From CAWHPS01 sp963831235 (GTDB lineage: Bacteria > Fibrobacterota > OXYB2-FULL-49-7 > JAEUSG01): DNA of 64,000 nucleotides. Location: NCBI GenBank assembly GCA_963831235.1, contig CAWHPS010000063.1, positions 20,392 through 84,391 on the forward strand. Direction: 5' to 3'. The position numbers were made by a program, and so were the translations under genes. Below the pieces are notes generated by a model. The model was not told the origin of the DNA. It saw nothing but the letters and a program-made list of their open reading frames with translations, and made no database searches. Each line of letters opens with the position of its first letter. The first letter of the stretch is position 1. Of the stretch, positions 35,073 to 43,879 are shown one piece after another.

Positions 35073-36497
35073 ATGAATAAAATACTCGTAATATCTCTTC
35101 ATAAACTTGGCGATAACATTCAGGTTTCGCCCATATTCAGGACGCTTAAAAAGAAATATCCGGGTTCAAAAATATCGGTCCTTACAGAAAAGGCCTTTAA
35201 GTTTCCTTTTGAACAAAACCCGTTTATAGACGAAATTTGTTTTTTTGACAGGAACAAGTATTCAGGCAAGGAAATAAAGACCCTGACTCAGGCGCAGGAT
35301 GAAAAAGAAGGGGAGCTTATACGGCTTGCTGGAAAAAAGTTTGATTTGATAATCAACAGGCAAAGTTCGTTTGAAGGCGCGGCAATAGCATCGGTAATTG
35401 GAGCCACGGAAATTCGCGGGTTATATATGAACGCGGAGAATATTGCGTGTTATGATGATGTTTGGACACGGCTTCTTTTTGCAGCATGTCAGAAACGATA
35501 TGTCAACCCTTTTAATTTTGTTGATTACGGAATAAATATTGCGGGAGAGGGAGATGGGGAGCGGCATCTTGATATTTTTCAATCAGCTGAAAAGGATCAT
35601 TGTTTGCCATCAGAATTTATTGCGAATCCTGGCCTTCGGATTATCGCTTTTCAACCAGGTTCAAATTCACCTATGCGGCGATGGAGCACCACAAGTTTTG
35701 CAAAAACAGCGGATCTGCTTTTTAAAACTGATGAAAAGTATAGGGTAATAATAATCGGATCAAAAGGAGAATCCGTACTGGCAAAGGAGATATTATCTCA
35801 AATACAACCGTCCCAGCATAATAAGATTGCTGATATGACATGCAACACCCCCTTAACGGAATTGCCGGCTCTTTTAAAGCATTGCAGCGCGCTTGTGACC
35901 AATGATACCGGCCCCATGCATGTTGCTGCAGCAGTGGGTTGCCCGGTCATTGCGCTTTATTTTGGTGAATCATTTGTAAACGAAACAGGCCCTTATGGTC
36001 CGGGAAATCTTGTTATCCACGCTAAACTTCCATGCCTTCCCTGCACATACATAACCAAATGTGAACGGCAATTTGCCTGCCGTGAAATGGTTAAGCCGGA
36101 ACATGTTCTTGAGCTTGCCCGTTATTCCATTGGAGGTGTGGATAAAATTTCGCCCGCGCTTTTTTCCGGCACAGAGGTCCATTTTTCAGGAAGAGGGAAG
36201 CTTGAATCAGAAATACGCTTTCGTCCGCTTTTAAAGCCTGTTGCAATGCCTGAAGATATTCTGCGGGTTGTGTTCAGGGTGGTGTTTAAAAAATATTTAA
36301 CCGGTATTGATTCTGATCTTACTTTGCTTGGCAAAGAAATCGCCTCAGATTATGAGTCCGTTGAAAAGTGCGTGAATAGTATGGTTGATATTGACGTCGG
36401 CATCATCAATTTGTTTTCCCGAAACAGCATGGAAACCAGCCGGCTTATGGAGCTCACAAAAGAGACTTTCATCAATTTGCGTTCACTTCTTGCTTGA
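35073..36497 (+). CDS. glycosyltransferase family 9 (ADP-heptosyltransferase-like)
   Basis: The protein has about 474 residues starting MNKILVISLHKLGDNIQVSP. The two Rossmann halves carry ISLHKLGDNIQVSPIF (acceptor side) and IIAFQPGSNSP, IIIGSKGE, and VTNDTGPMHVAAAVGCPVIA (nucleotide-sugar side), the GT9 signatures. A cysteine cluster (LPCLPCTYITKCERQFACRE) follows, common in flagellin-linked or LPS heptosyltransferases. A C-terminal ~110-residue helical extension is of unknown role. The start at 35073 is chosen because upstream in-frame codons lie in the terminator hairpin. It may act on LPS core or on flagellin, since it sits directly behind the flagellins. Confidence 0.82.
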   Translation: MNKILVISLHKLGDNIQVSPIFRTLKKKYPGSKISVLTEKAFKFPFEQNPFIDEICFFDRNKYSGKEIKTLTQAQDEKEGELIRLAGKKFDLIINRQSSFEGAAIASVIGATEIRGLYMNAENIACYDDVWTRLLFAACQKRYVNPFNFVDYGINIAGEGDGERHLDIFQSAEKDHCLPSEFIANPGLRIIAFQPGSNSPMRRWSTTSFAKTADLLFKTDEKYRVIIIGSKGESVLAKEILSQIQPSQHNKIADMTCNTPLTELPALLKHCSALVTNDTGPMHVAAAVGCPVIALYFGESFVNETGPYGPGNLVIHAKLPCLPCTYITKCERQFACREMVKPEHVLELARYSIGGVDKISPALFSGTEVHFSGRGKLESEIRFRPLLKPVAMPEDILRVVFRVVFKKYLTGIDSDLTLLGKEIASDYESVEKCVNSMVDIDVGIINLFSRNSMETSRLMELTKETFINLRSLLA

Positions 36498-36508
36498 GTA
36501 CTGTTTTT

Positions 36509-36565
36509 GCCTGACACGGAGGGCCAGCGCTTTACAGTGTGAATTTTGTTTAGAGGCGCTTCACC
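36509..36565. repeat. dispersed repeat copy 2, interrupted by a MITE
   Basis: TGACACGGAGGGCCAGCGCT and the following TAC, GTG, TTTTG, AGGCGC blocks match the copy at 4360-4443 in the same order. The 3' hairpin part of the repeat is cut at 36574 by the MITE, giving a relative age: the repeat is older than the MITE insertion. Confidence 0.5.
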
Positions 36566-36573
36566 CTTTACGG

Positions 36574-36747
36574 CTCAGAGCTCCCCAGTTTTGGCCTTTG
36601 TTAATGTACTAATATATTTAGCCATTCCTTTATGGCCCTCACCCCTGGCCCCTCTCCCGCTCACGGGAGAGGGGAAAAAGGGGTGAGGGTTACTTAGAAT
36701 GCGAAAGCTTTTCCATCTATGGCAATTTAAAACTGAGGATAAGTGAG
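36574..36747. mobile_element. 174-bp MITE, copy 2, with 9-bp target duplication
   Basis: This copy has the same 174-base length as that at 17008-17181. It begins CTCAGAGCTCCCCAGTTTT and ends AAAACTGAGGATAAGTGAG, with CCTTTACGG duplicated at 36565-36573 and 36748-36756. The internal CCCTCACCCC / GGGGTGAGGG hairpin is conserved. The terminal repeats of the two copies differ by swapped bases at the same position. No transposase that would mobilise it is in the window. Confidence 0.88.
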
Positions 36748-36802
36748 CCTTTACGGTTTTTTCAAAATTTCTTTCTTGCATTTTTCCTAAACTTTATTTA
36801 TC

Positions 36803-36821
36803 TTGTTCAATTATTGAACAA
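36803..36821 (+). promoter_or_regulatory. palindromic operator candidate before the EPS-type MarR gene
   Basis: TTGTTCA-ATTAT-TGAACAA is a perfect inverted repeat ending 11 bases before the ATG at 36833. A partial copy (TTGTTCA-GACGA-TGAAC) lies before a remnant of a similar gene at 58904, which supports autoregulation by this MarR-type protein. Confidence 0.5.
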
Positions 36822-36832
36822 ACAGGCTGTTA

Positions 36833-37138
36833 ATGATTGAGTATAAAGTCATTAAGGAAATTGAGCGCAACTCAGAACATACTCAGCGTTCTCTTGCAAC
36901 AAACCTTGATGTGAGTCTTGGAAAGATCAATTATATCTTATCAGGATTCATAAAAATAGGAGTGATTCAGGCCAGGAAGGTCAAGGATCATCATGATAAA
37001 ATACGCTGGCGCTATTATATCACACCAAAAGGGATGCAAGAGAAGATACGATTGACAAAAGTATATTACGAGCAGCTCGCCAAGGAATATGACGAAGTAA
37101 GGCGGGACCTCGAGGCGATTTCAGCGCCAGGTAAATAG
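36833..37138 (+). CDS. EPS-associated MarR-family transcriptional regulator
   Basis: The protein has 101 residues: a winged helix (MIEYKVIKEIERNSEHTQRS, LGKINYILSGFIKIGVIQ, RYYITPKGMQEKIRLTK) and a C-terminal coiled coil (YYEQLAKEYDEVRRDLEAI). This matches the short MarR regulators found at the start of exopolysaccharide and O-antigen clusters in many deep-branching Gram-negative bacteria. It heads the sugar-nucleotide genes here. Its short distance to a palindrome suggests self-control. Confidence 0.85.
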   Translation: MIEYKVIKEIERNSEHTQRSLATNLDVSLGKINYILSGFIKIGVIQARKVKDHHDKIRWRYYITPKGMQEKIRLTKVYYEQLAKEYDEVRRDLEAISAPGK

Positions 37139-37170
37139 AGTTAAATACACCCTTGTTTTTGATTTTTTTT

Positions 37171-37213
37171 AGGCGTGGTACCGCCGAAAGGGGATTGGTG
37201 TATGGTGGGGTCG
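37171..37213 (+). repeat. 43-bp leader repeat before rfbF
   Basis: GGCGTGGTACCGCCGAAAGG followed by GGATTGGTGTATGGTGGGGT is shared (about 80% identical) with 41010-41051 before pseB. Both copies are on the same strand and end roughly 40-50 bases before an ATG. The CCGC-GAA-GCGG core can form a small hairpin in the other copy. Confidence 0.65.
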
Positions 37214-37263
37214 GGATCTTGTAAACATTATTTTCTAAATGAGATAAGGAGAATAACAAGCTG

Positions 37264-38037
37264 ATGCAAACAATAATATTATGCGGCGGTATTGGAACAA
37301 GGCTAAAAGAAGAAACCGAATTCCGGCCAAAACCAATGGTCAACATTGGCACCAAGCCCATACTCTGGCATATCATGAAAATTTATGCTCATTATGGTCT
37401 TAAGGATTTTATTCTGGCATTGGGTTACAAGGGCTCCATGATAAAGGAATATTTTTTCAACTATGAATATCTGAATAATGATTTTACAATCGAGCTTGGA
37501 GCACAAAAGACATCTATTCATCCGCTGCACGATGAAGATGGTTGGAAAGTTACTTTGGCTGATACTGGTGAAAAAACACTCAAGGGTGGCAGGCTTAAAC
37601 GAGTCCAGAAATACATAAATGGTGATGATTTTTGTGTTACATACGGAGACGGTTTAGCGGATGTTGATATCAAGGCGCTTATTAATTTCCATAAAAGCCA
37701 TGGGAAAATTGCAACAATAAGTGGAGTAAACATTACTTCACGCTTCGGCGAACTCAAAATAGATGGCAACCGTGTATCACAATTCAGTGAAAAACCTGAT
37801 AATGCGCCGGGGTTCATTAATGGCGGGTATATGGTACTGAATCGACGCATTTGGGATCGCCTAACGGATGATGAATCTTGCGATCTTGAATATGGCGTGT
37901 TTGAACAATTAGCCCGTGAAGGCGAGCTTATGGTATGGAAGCATCCTGGTAATTGGCAATGCATGGATAATATCAGGGACATGGATTATCTAAATGGGAT
38001 ATGGAATTCTGGAAAAGCTTTCTGGAAAGTGTGGTAA
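37264..38037 (+). CDS. rfbF: glucose-1-phosphate cytidylyltransferase
   Basis: The protein has 257 residues, the standard RfbF length. It has CGGIGTRLKEETEFRPKPMV (nucleotide-binding signature), YGDGLADVDI and FINGGYMVLNRRIWD. It makes CDP-glucose from CTP and glucose 1-phosphate, feeding CDP-glucose 4,6-dehydratase encoded next. The rfbG ATG overlaps its stop codon (TAATG). Confidence 0.95.
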   Translation: MQTIILCGGIGTRLKEETEFRPKPMVNIGTKPILWHIMKIYAHYGLKDFILALGYKGSMIKEYFFNYEYLNNDFTIELGAQKTSIHPLHDEDGWKVTLADTGEKTLKGGRLKRVQKYINGDDFCVTYGDGLADVDIKALINFHKSHGKIATISGVNITSRFGELKIDGNRVSQFSEKPDNAPGFINGGYMVLNRRIWDRLTDDESCDLEYGVFEQLAREGELMVWKHPGNWQCMDNIRDMDYLNGIWNSGKAFWKVW

Positions 38038-39078
38038 TGCAAACGCTTCACAAATATTATAAGAACAAAACGGTACTTGTCACTGGTCACACAGGTTTTA
38101 AGGGTGCGTGGCTTTCTCTCTGGCTTTTAAAACTGGGAGCAAAGGTAATCGGCATTGCTCTGCCGCCCCGTACGGAAAGGGACCTGTTTGTAACCTCCGG
38201 GCTTAAGTCAAAACTGACCCATATTGAAATAGATATCCGCAAAACAGAACTTATTCTGAATGCGTTTAGAAAATATAACCCTTCAATTGCGTTTCATCTT
38301 GCTGCTCAACCTCTTGTTATAGATTCCTATAACGATCCTGTCACAACATTTGATACCAATGTCATGGGAACTGTCAATTTTCTCGAAGCTGTCAGGAAAA
38401 CAGCCTCAGTGCGGTCCGCTATTGTAGTAACAAGTGACAAGTGCTATGAAAATAAGGAATGGGTACATCCTTACCGTGAAACAGATCGCATGGGCGGCCA
38501 CGACCCTTACAGCGCCTCAAAAGGAGCTGGTGAAATTGTTGTATGCTCTTGGATTCGTTCTTTCCCGCGCAAAGGGCTTGGAATCGCTTCTGTCCGTGCA
38601 GGAAATGTGATTGGGGGAGGGGATTTTGCGCCAAACCGCATTGTACCTGATTGCATAAGGGCGTTGGAAAAAGGAAAACCTATCATTCTGCGTAATCCAT
38701 CAGTCTGTCCGGCCCTGGCAGCATGTTTTGGAACCATTAAGTGGATATCTTCTTTTAGGTGCAAGACTTTTAAAAGAGCCGAAACTTTCAGGTGGCTGGA
38801 ATTTTGGCCCTGAACCCTGTAATGCCGTTATTGTAAGAAAGCTGGCAGAGGAATTATTAAAAGTTTGGGGAAAGGGAACGCTTAAAGTTTCCGCTAAAAG
38901 AGGACATCATGAAGCAAATTATCTTACACTGGATACATCCAAAGCTCAGAGATTATTAAAATGGAAACCTAGGCTTGATTTTGCTTCAACAATACGTTTT
39001 ACTGTTGAGGAATATAAAGCCAAAAATCCCGGACAGACCGCAATTGAGCACATTGGGCAATGTGAAAGGTTGATATAG
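38037..39078 (+). pseudogene. rfbG: CDP-glucose 4,6-dehydratase, frameshifted
   Basis: Residues 1-~224 (MQTLHKYYKNKTVLVTGHTG, AAQPLVIDSYNDP, VVTSDKCYENKEW, DPYSASKGAGEIV) are followed in another frame by EPLSGYLLLGARLLKEP and GGWNFGPEP to the normal C-terminus. Deleting one C from the CC at 38708-38709 gives NPSVCRPWQHVLEPLSGYL, the expected family sequence. NAD binding (GHTGFKG) and catalytic YxxxK (YSASK) are intact. The product would be CDP-4-dehydro-6-deoxyglucose. It is marked as pseudogene only because of the frameshift, which may be a sequence error. Confidence 0.9.
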
Positions 39079-39080
39079 TT

Positions 39081-40308
39081 ATGATTTGCCGTTCCTGTGG
39101 AAACCTTTTATCTGTGCCATTTCTGTCGCTTGGCAATTCACCTTTGTCCAACTCTTATCTGACAGAAGAAGGCACTCACCACAAGGAGGTCTACTACCCT
39201 CTTGAGGTTTACCGGTGCCCCACATGCCATCTGGTACAGGTTGATGAATTTGAAACAGCTGCAAATATATTTTCAGAGAGCTATGCTTATTTTTCCTCAT
39301 TCTCCGATACCTGGCTTGCACACAGCCGAGACTATGTTAGCATGATGATTCACCGCTTCGGTTTAAACAAATCGTCATTTGTGGTTGAAGTGGCAAGCAA
39401 TGATGGGTATCTGCTGCAGTACTTTAAAGAAAAAGGTGTTCCGCATCTCGGTGTAGAGCCGGCTGCGGCCACAGACTGAAGCAGCACGAATAAAAGGGGT
39501 AAATACGGAAATCTGCTTTTTTACAGAAGCTTATGCAAAAAGAATGGCAGGTGAAGGCCGCAGAGCAGATGTGATTCTCGGCAACAATGTTCTGGCGCAT
39601 AATCCAAATCTGAATGTCTTTATAAAAGGCCTAAAAGCCATGTTAAAGCCGAATGGGGTCATTACAATGGAATTCCCGCATGTCATGCGCATGATGGATG
39701 GCAACCAATTTGATACCATTTACCATGAGCACTTTTCTTATTTATCACTTCATGCAACAAAAATTGCTTTTGAAAGGCAAGATCTACAGATATTTGATGT
39801 GGACGAACTTTCCACACATGGCGGTTCACTTCGTATTTATGTATCACACAAACATGGTAGCAGTCATGAAGTTACAGAGAAAGTGGTGGAGATTCTGAAA
39901 AAAGAGAAGGATGCGGGGCTTCTTGATGAAAAGGTTTATCATGATTTTTCAAGACGTGTTGAAAATGTAAAACATGATTTGCTTAAACTTTTAATAGACC
40001 TTCATGGAAAAGGAAAGCGCATTGCCGGATACGGCGCACCAGCCAAGGGTAACACCCTTCTTAATTATTGTGGCATACGTACTGATCTTGTTGAATTTAC
40101 CGTTGACAGAAATCCCGCAAAGCAGGGTAAATTCCTTCCTGGAACCCATATTCCAATTTACTCGACTGATAAAATATTACAGGAACAACCTGATTATGTC
40201 CTAATCCTTCCCTGGAACATTAAGAATGAAATCATGCAGCAGATGGCCGGCATCAGGGAGTGGGGAGCGAAGTTTATAATTGCAATTCCCAAAGTTTTGA
40301 TAGAGTAA
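39081..40308 (+). pseudogene. NDP-sugar C-methyltransferase, frameshifted
   Basis: The N-terminal part has a zinc-binding knuckle (CRSCGN, CPTCH), and the SAM domain begins VVEVASNDGYLLQYFKEKG. The frame breaks at 39476. Removing one C from GACT there gives EPAAATDEAARIKGVN, which aligns with the family. It then continues through LGNNVLAHNPNLNVFIKGL, the FPHVMRMMDGNQFDTIYHEH catalytic segment, and a C-terminal Rossmann domain (RIAGYGAPAKGNTLLNY). The family transfers a methyl group to C3 of 4-keto-deoxysugars, so together with rfbFG it points to a branched CDP-sugar (yersiniose- or mycarose-like). Full length would be about 408 residues. Confidence 0.88.
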
Positions 40309-40364
40309 TTTTCACCCCTTCTTAGCATCTCTGCTTAATGGGAAAGGGGTCAAAAGAGTTTTGT

Positions 40365-40895
40365 ATGAAGTTTACCAAAGCAGAAATCTCGGGTGTCTTT
40401 GTTCTAGAATTAGAACCTCATATTGATGAACGCGGATTTTTTGCCCGCACCTTTTGCGCAAATGAATTTGAAGCGCATGGACTTTCTTCCAGATTTGTTC
40501 AGCATAATATCTCCTTTAACAAGCAAAAAGGGACCATACGAGGCCTTCATTATCAGGTTGCGCCTTATGGAGAGATAAAGGTCGTCTCCTGTATAAGAGG
40601 TGCTATTTATGATGTTGTGGTTGATTTGCGTAAAGAATCAGCCACATATTTAAAATGGGAAGCCTTTGAGCTATCCATGGAAAACAGGCGTTCAGTGTAT
40701 ATTCCGGAAGATTGTGCGCACGGATTTCAAACTTTATCGGATAATGCAGAAGTCCAGTATTTGATGGGACGTGCATATGTGCCAGATGCATCACGAGGGC
40801 TTCGTTGGAATGATTCTGCAATTGGGATTAAATGGCCTATTGAAATGACAACCATTTCACCTAAAGATGAGCAATATCCGGGAATGAGATTATGA
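40365..40895 (+). CDS. RfbC-like dTDP/CDP-4-keto-sugar 3,5-epimerase
   Basis: The protein has about 176 residues from ATG 40365 (MKFTKAEISGVFVLELEPHI). Cupin epimerase motifs are DERGFFARTFC, HNISFNKQKGTIRGLHYQ (catalytic His), GAIYDVVVDLRK and PEDCAHGFQTL (Asp). It would act on the 4-keto sugar made by the rfbG product. An upstream in-frame ATG at 40338 lacks a ribosome site. Its stop overlaps the ATG of the next, truncated epimerase gene (ATGA). Confidence 0.88.
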   Translation: MKFTKAEISGVFVLELEPHIDERGFFARTFCANEFEAHGLSSRFVQHNISFNKQKGTIRGLHYQVAPYGEIKVVSCIRGAIYDVVVDLRKESATYLKWEAFELSMENRRSVYIPEDCAHGFQTLSDNAEVQYLMGRAYVPDASRGLRWNDSAIGIKWPIEMTTISPKDEQYPGMRL

Positions 40896-41005
40896 AATTA
40901 ATTAATAAAAAATTTCTGATAACAGATGCGGATGGCTTTATCGGCAGCCATCTTACAGAATATCTTATCTGCCAATGCTTTAATGTCCGACTTATTTTGG
41001 ATTGA
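40892..41005 (+). pseudogene. N-terminal fragment of an NAD-dependent epimerase/dehydratase
   Basis: MKLINKKFLITDADGFIGSH and TEYLICQCFN are the first Rossmann strand and glycine loop of a LegB-like extended SDR. The frame stops after 37 codons, exactly where the leader repeat at 41010 begins. Its ATG overlaps the upstream gene by 4 bases, so it was once a coupled operon member whose body was deleted. Confidence 0.8.
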
Positions 41006-41009
41006 TTTC

Positions 41010-41051
41010 AGACATGGCACCGCTGAAAGCGGATTTGTGTATGGTGGGGTT
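41010..41051 (+). repeat. 43-bp leader repeat before pseB
   Basis: AGACATGGCACCGCTGAAAG then CGGATTTGTGTATGGTGGGG matches the copy at 37171-37213. CCGCT-GAA-AGCGG forms a clean hairpin here. The element abuts the truncated epimerase, so it may mark a deletion or insertion junction as well as a leader. Confidence 0.65.
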
Positions 41052-41092
41052 ACGTTGTTTTGGAACACTTCAAATATACAGGAGAGTTTTAA

Positions 41093-42091
41093 ATGCTGAA
41101 TAATTCCGTTGTCTTGATTACCGGAGGAACAGGTTCTTTCGGTAAAAAATTTATTAAAATGACGCTTAAGAAATACCCAAAGGTAAAGAAGATAATCGTC
41201 TATTCCAGAGATGAGATGAAACAATGGGAGATGGCGTCTGAATTTAACGATGATAACAGGCTTCGGTACTTCATTGGAGATGTCCGTGATAAGGAAAGGC
41301 TTTTTCGTTCGTGCAGTAATGTCGATTACGTGGTCCATGCGGCAGCGCTTAAAATTGTTCCAACTGCGGAATACAACCCTTTTGAATACATAAAAACAAA
41401 TATCAACGGGGCCATGAATGTAGTTAATTGCGCCATTGAGCAAAAAGTAAAACGGGTGGTTGCTTTATCAACGGATAAAGCCTGCAATCCTGTTAATTTG
41501 TATGGTGCCACAAAGTTATGTTCGGATAAGCTTTTTGTTGCAGGCAATTCTTATTCCGGCAATCAGGACACACGTTTTGCCGTTGTACGCTATGGAAATG
41601 TAATGGGTAGCAGGGGGTCCATTATTCCGTTCTTTTCAGAACTGCTGCGAAATGGCAACAAAGAACTGCCCATTACCAACCCACGCATGACACGCTTCAT
41701 GATTACCCTGGAGCAGGGGGTTGAATTGGTTTGGCATGCTCTAAAGGATTGTGTTGGAGGTGAAATATATGTTAAAAAAATTCCTTCAATGAAGATCACC
41801 GATATTGCACGGGCAATGGCCCCAAAAATAAAAATTAAAATCATAGGTATAAGACCAGGCGAAAAGATTCACGAAGAAATGGTTGCTTCTGAAGACGCCA
41901 AATACACCTTTGAATATCCTGAACACTTCAAAATACTCCCTCAAATCCACGGATGGTCGAAAGATGCTGGCCGAATCGGAAAGGGGAAGCCTTGTTGTGA
42001 CGGCTTTTCATACAATAGCGGTACGAATAAAAAATGGTTGACAATTCCCCAGCTTCAGACATGGCTCAAGGGGTATGGAAAATCAATATGA
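41093..42091 (+). CDS. pseB: UDP-N-acetylglucosamine 4,6-dehydratase (inverting)
   Basis: The protein has 332 residues, the PseB length. It has NAD loop ITGGTGSFGKKF, YSRDEMKQWEM, IGDVRDKERL, VHAAALKIVP, LSTDKACNPVNLYGATK (catalytic K with Asp/Tyr equivalents) and a C-terminal GYNSG-type motif (FSYNSGTNKKWLTIPQLQ). It is the first enzyme of CMP-pseudaminic acid synthesis. Its stop overlaps the pseC ATG (ATGA). Confidence 0.95.
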   Translation: MLNNSVVLITGGTGSFGKKFIKMTLKKYPKVKKIIVYSRDEMKQWEMASEFNDDNRLRYFIGDVRDKERLFRSCSNVDYVVHAAALKIVPTAEYNPFEYIKTNINGAMNVVNCAIEQKVKRVVALSTDKACNPVNLYGATKLCSDKLFVAGNSYSGNQDTRFAVVRYGNVMGSRGSIIPFFSELLRNGNKELPITNPRMTRFMITLEQGVELVWHALKDCVGGEIYVKKIPSMKITDIARAMAPKIKIKIIGIRPGEKIHEEMVASEDAKYTFEYPEHFKILPQIHGWSKDAGRIGKGKPCCDGFSYNSGTNKKWLTIPQLQTWLKGYGKSI

Positions 42092-43236
42092 TTCCATACG
42101 GTCGTCAGCATATTACAAATGATGATATTGCTTCAGTTGTTGCAGTCCTTAAATCCGATTATCTTACAACAGGGCCTTTGGTAACTGCTTTTGAAAATGC
42201 TTTATCCAGGTTGACAGGTGCAAAACATGTTGTTGTCTGTTCCAATGGAACAACAGCCCTTCATCTCGCATGCCTTTCGCTTGGCATCTGTAAGGGTGAG
42301 CTGGGAGTTACATCACCAATAACTTTTCTCGCATCAGCAAACTGTATTGAATATTGCGGCGGTCACGCGGATTTTACTGATATTAATCCAGAGAGCCTTT
42401 GCCTTGACCCCAATGCACTTGAAGAATACTGCAAGTCAGGCAATATCCCCAAGGTCGTCATACCAGTGAGCTATGCCGGTATTCCTGCGGATCTGCCGGC
42501 AATCAAAGCTTTATCTGGAAAGTATGGTTTTAAAATTATTGAAGATGCGGCCCATGCTATCGGCAGTACATATAAATTCAAAGGTAAAACATTTCAGTCT
42601 GGTTCCTGTGCGCACAGTGATTTGGCGGTGTTTTCGTTTCACCCTGTAAAAACCATAACAACAGGGGAGGGAGGGGCTGTTTTAACCAATAGCGATAAAC
42701 TGGCGGAACGGCTGAGGCGTTTGCGGTCACATGGGATGGCCAAGGATATTCCTATTGCAAAAAAAGCACCGTGGTATTATGAAATGCCGGAAATTGGGTT
42801 TAATTACAGGATTACGGATATTCAATGCGCCCTGGGATTAAGCCAGGTTAAACGGATCGCAAGGATAAAAAAAGAACGACAGGCTTTGGTCAAGACTTAT
42901 AATAAAGCTTTTCAGCGTATGGCAGGGTTTATAACACCCCCGTGGCCTAAGGGAACATCACCATGCTATCATCTTTATCCGGTTCAGTTTACAGGAGGAG
43001 AGCGTGTCAGGAGTGCGGTTTATAATGCACTACTTAAAGCTGGGATCCAAAGCCAGGTTCATTATATTCCGGTTTATTGGCAGCCTTATTATGCAAAGAA
43101 ATACGGATACAAAATTGGTATGTGCCCTAACGCGGAAAACTATTACAGAGGCTGTCTGAGTCTGCCGCTTTTTCCGGGTCTGACGGCTTTTCTGCAAAAA
43201 AAAGTCATTTCAAACACTCTTCTAGCGAAAAAATGA
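42088..43236 (+). CDS. pseC: UDP-4-amino-4,6-dideoxy-AltNAc aminotransferase
   Basis: The protein has about 382 residues from ATG 42088 (MIPYGRQHITNDDIASVVAV). It is a DegT/DnrJ PLP aminotransferase with CSNGTTALHLA, EDAAHAIGSTYK, FSFHPVKTITTGEGG (PLP lysine in the VKT segment), and GFNYRITDIQCALGLSQ. It aminates the PseB product. A longer start at 42034 would run deep into pseB and is unlikely. After this gene the pse cluster is interrupted by the 20-kb island. PseI resumes at 62985. Confidence 0.93.
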   Translation: MIPYGRQHITNDDIASVVAVLKSDYLTTGPLVTAFENALSRLTGAKHVVVCSNGTTALHLACLSLGICKGELGVTSPITFLASANCIEYCGGHADFTDINPESLCLDPNALEEYCKSGNIPKVVIPVSYAGIPADLPAIKALSGKYGFKIIEDAAHAIGSTYKFKGKTFQSGSCAHSDLAVFSFHPVKTITTGEGGAVLTNSDKLAERLRRLRSHGMAKDIPIAKKAPWYYEMPEIGFNYRITDIQCALGLSQVKRIARIKKERQALVKTYNKAFQRMAGFITPPWPKGTSPCYHLYPVQFTGGERVRSAVYNALLKAGIQSQVHYIPVYWQPYYAKKYGYKIGMCPNAENYYRGCLSLPLFPGLTAFLQKKVISNTLLAKK

Positions 43237-43508
43237 AATCCAAGAAACACTTTCCGGTTTCACAATCCATTACTAAAGATTTAAGAATTCTTCTTCAATC
43301 CATCCTTAATGAGGAACAACAGGAGTGGTTTCAATTGTCCCCTGGAGATCGTTATCTTGAAAGCTGTAAATTATGGACTACATATAAAAAATTTGGAGGC
43401 CGTCTTGAACCTGAGCCCGATTCGCAAAGTCCTTTTGACTTTCCAGAAATGCGGAGTAAAATCCCTGCTTATGGGCGGGCAGGCGTGCATTTTATACGGC
43501 GGAGCTGA
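43233..43508 (+). pseudogene. remnant of an antitoxin-like gene preceding a nucleotidyltransferase
   Basis: The first ~75 residues (EEQQEWFQLSPGDRYLESCK, then LWTTYKKFGGRLEPEPDSQS and PFDFPEM) match a small protein type that normally precedes nucleotidyltransferase-fold partners in TA-like pairs. The ATG overlaps the pseC stop by 4 bases, an unusual fusion of an island gene to the pse operon. The C-terminal residues run over the next gene. Function unknown. Confidence 0.5.
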
Positions 43509-43539
43509 ATTCAGCCGTAAGCGGGACTGGTCTTTTTAA
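43405..43539 (+). pseudogene. truncated nucleotidyltransferase-fold protein
   Basis: From a TTG at 43405 the frame reads LNLSPIRKVLLTFQKCGVKS, then LLMGGQACILYGGAEFSRKR and stops at the point where the catalytic DxD would lie. The GGQACILYG segment is closely related to SGQACVLYG in the intact protein at 46039. The remaining ~200 residues are missing, and a HicA-like gene begins at the break. Confidence 0.6.
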
Positions 43540-43740
43540 TTGATTACAAAAAGCAGGTGTCTGCTTTCCGCATTGTCACGGATTGGTTGGCAAATCAAGC
43601 GGCAATCCGGTTCCCACAAAACACTTGCCCGAACAGGATGGGCGGATGTCGTTTTTGCTTTTCATGATTGGGATGAAATAGGGCCCAAAATGTTAGCACG
43701 CGTTGCGAAACATACGGGGCTCACACCTAGTGATTTGTAG
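43540..43740 (+). CDS. HicA-like mRNA interferase (YcfA family)
   Basis: The protein has 66 residues. SALSRIGWQIKRQSGSHKTL carries the catalytic GSH, followed by FAFHDWDEIGPKMLARVAKH, as in YcfA/HicA proteins of the longer-C-terminus subtype. The likely start is TTG at 43540, immediately after the truncated nucleotidyltransferase. No cognate HicB is adjacent. Downstream, 43797-43831 encodes a stray EEFRRLIRP tail like that of another HicA. Confidence 0.6.
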   Translation: MITKSRCLLSALSRIGWQIKRQSGSHKTLARTGWADVVFAFHDWDEIGPKMLARVAKHTGLTPSDL

Positions 43741-43826
43741 ATGGGTTTGGTTGTAATATAAATTATCAATAGAAGAAGATGAACGGGGGCCCAGTACTTT
43801 TGAAGAATTTCGTCGGTTAATTCGAC

Positions 43827-43869
43827 CCTAACCTAAGCCTCAACCTAAACGCAGGACGCCCGCACCCAT
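43827..43869 (+). repeat. island repeat array R1
   Basis: CCTAACCTAAGCCTCAACCT leads into the core ACGCAGGACGCCCGCACCC. It is the first of eleven arrays of the C-rich hexamer repeat (CCTCAA/CCTCAG)n plus GCAGGACGCC core that lie between genes of the island, all in the same orientation. Confidence 0.75.
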
Positions 43870-43879
43870 CGCCAAGGCG

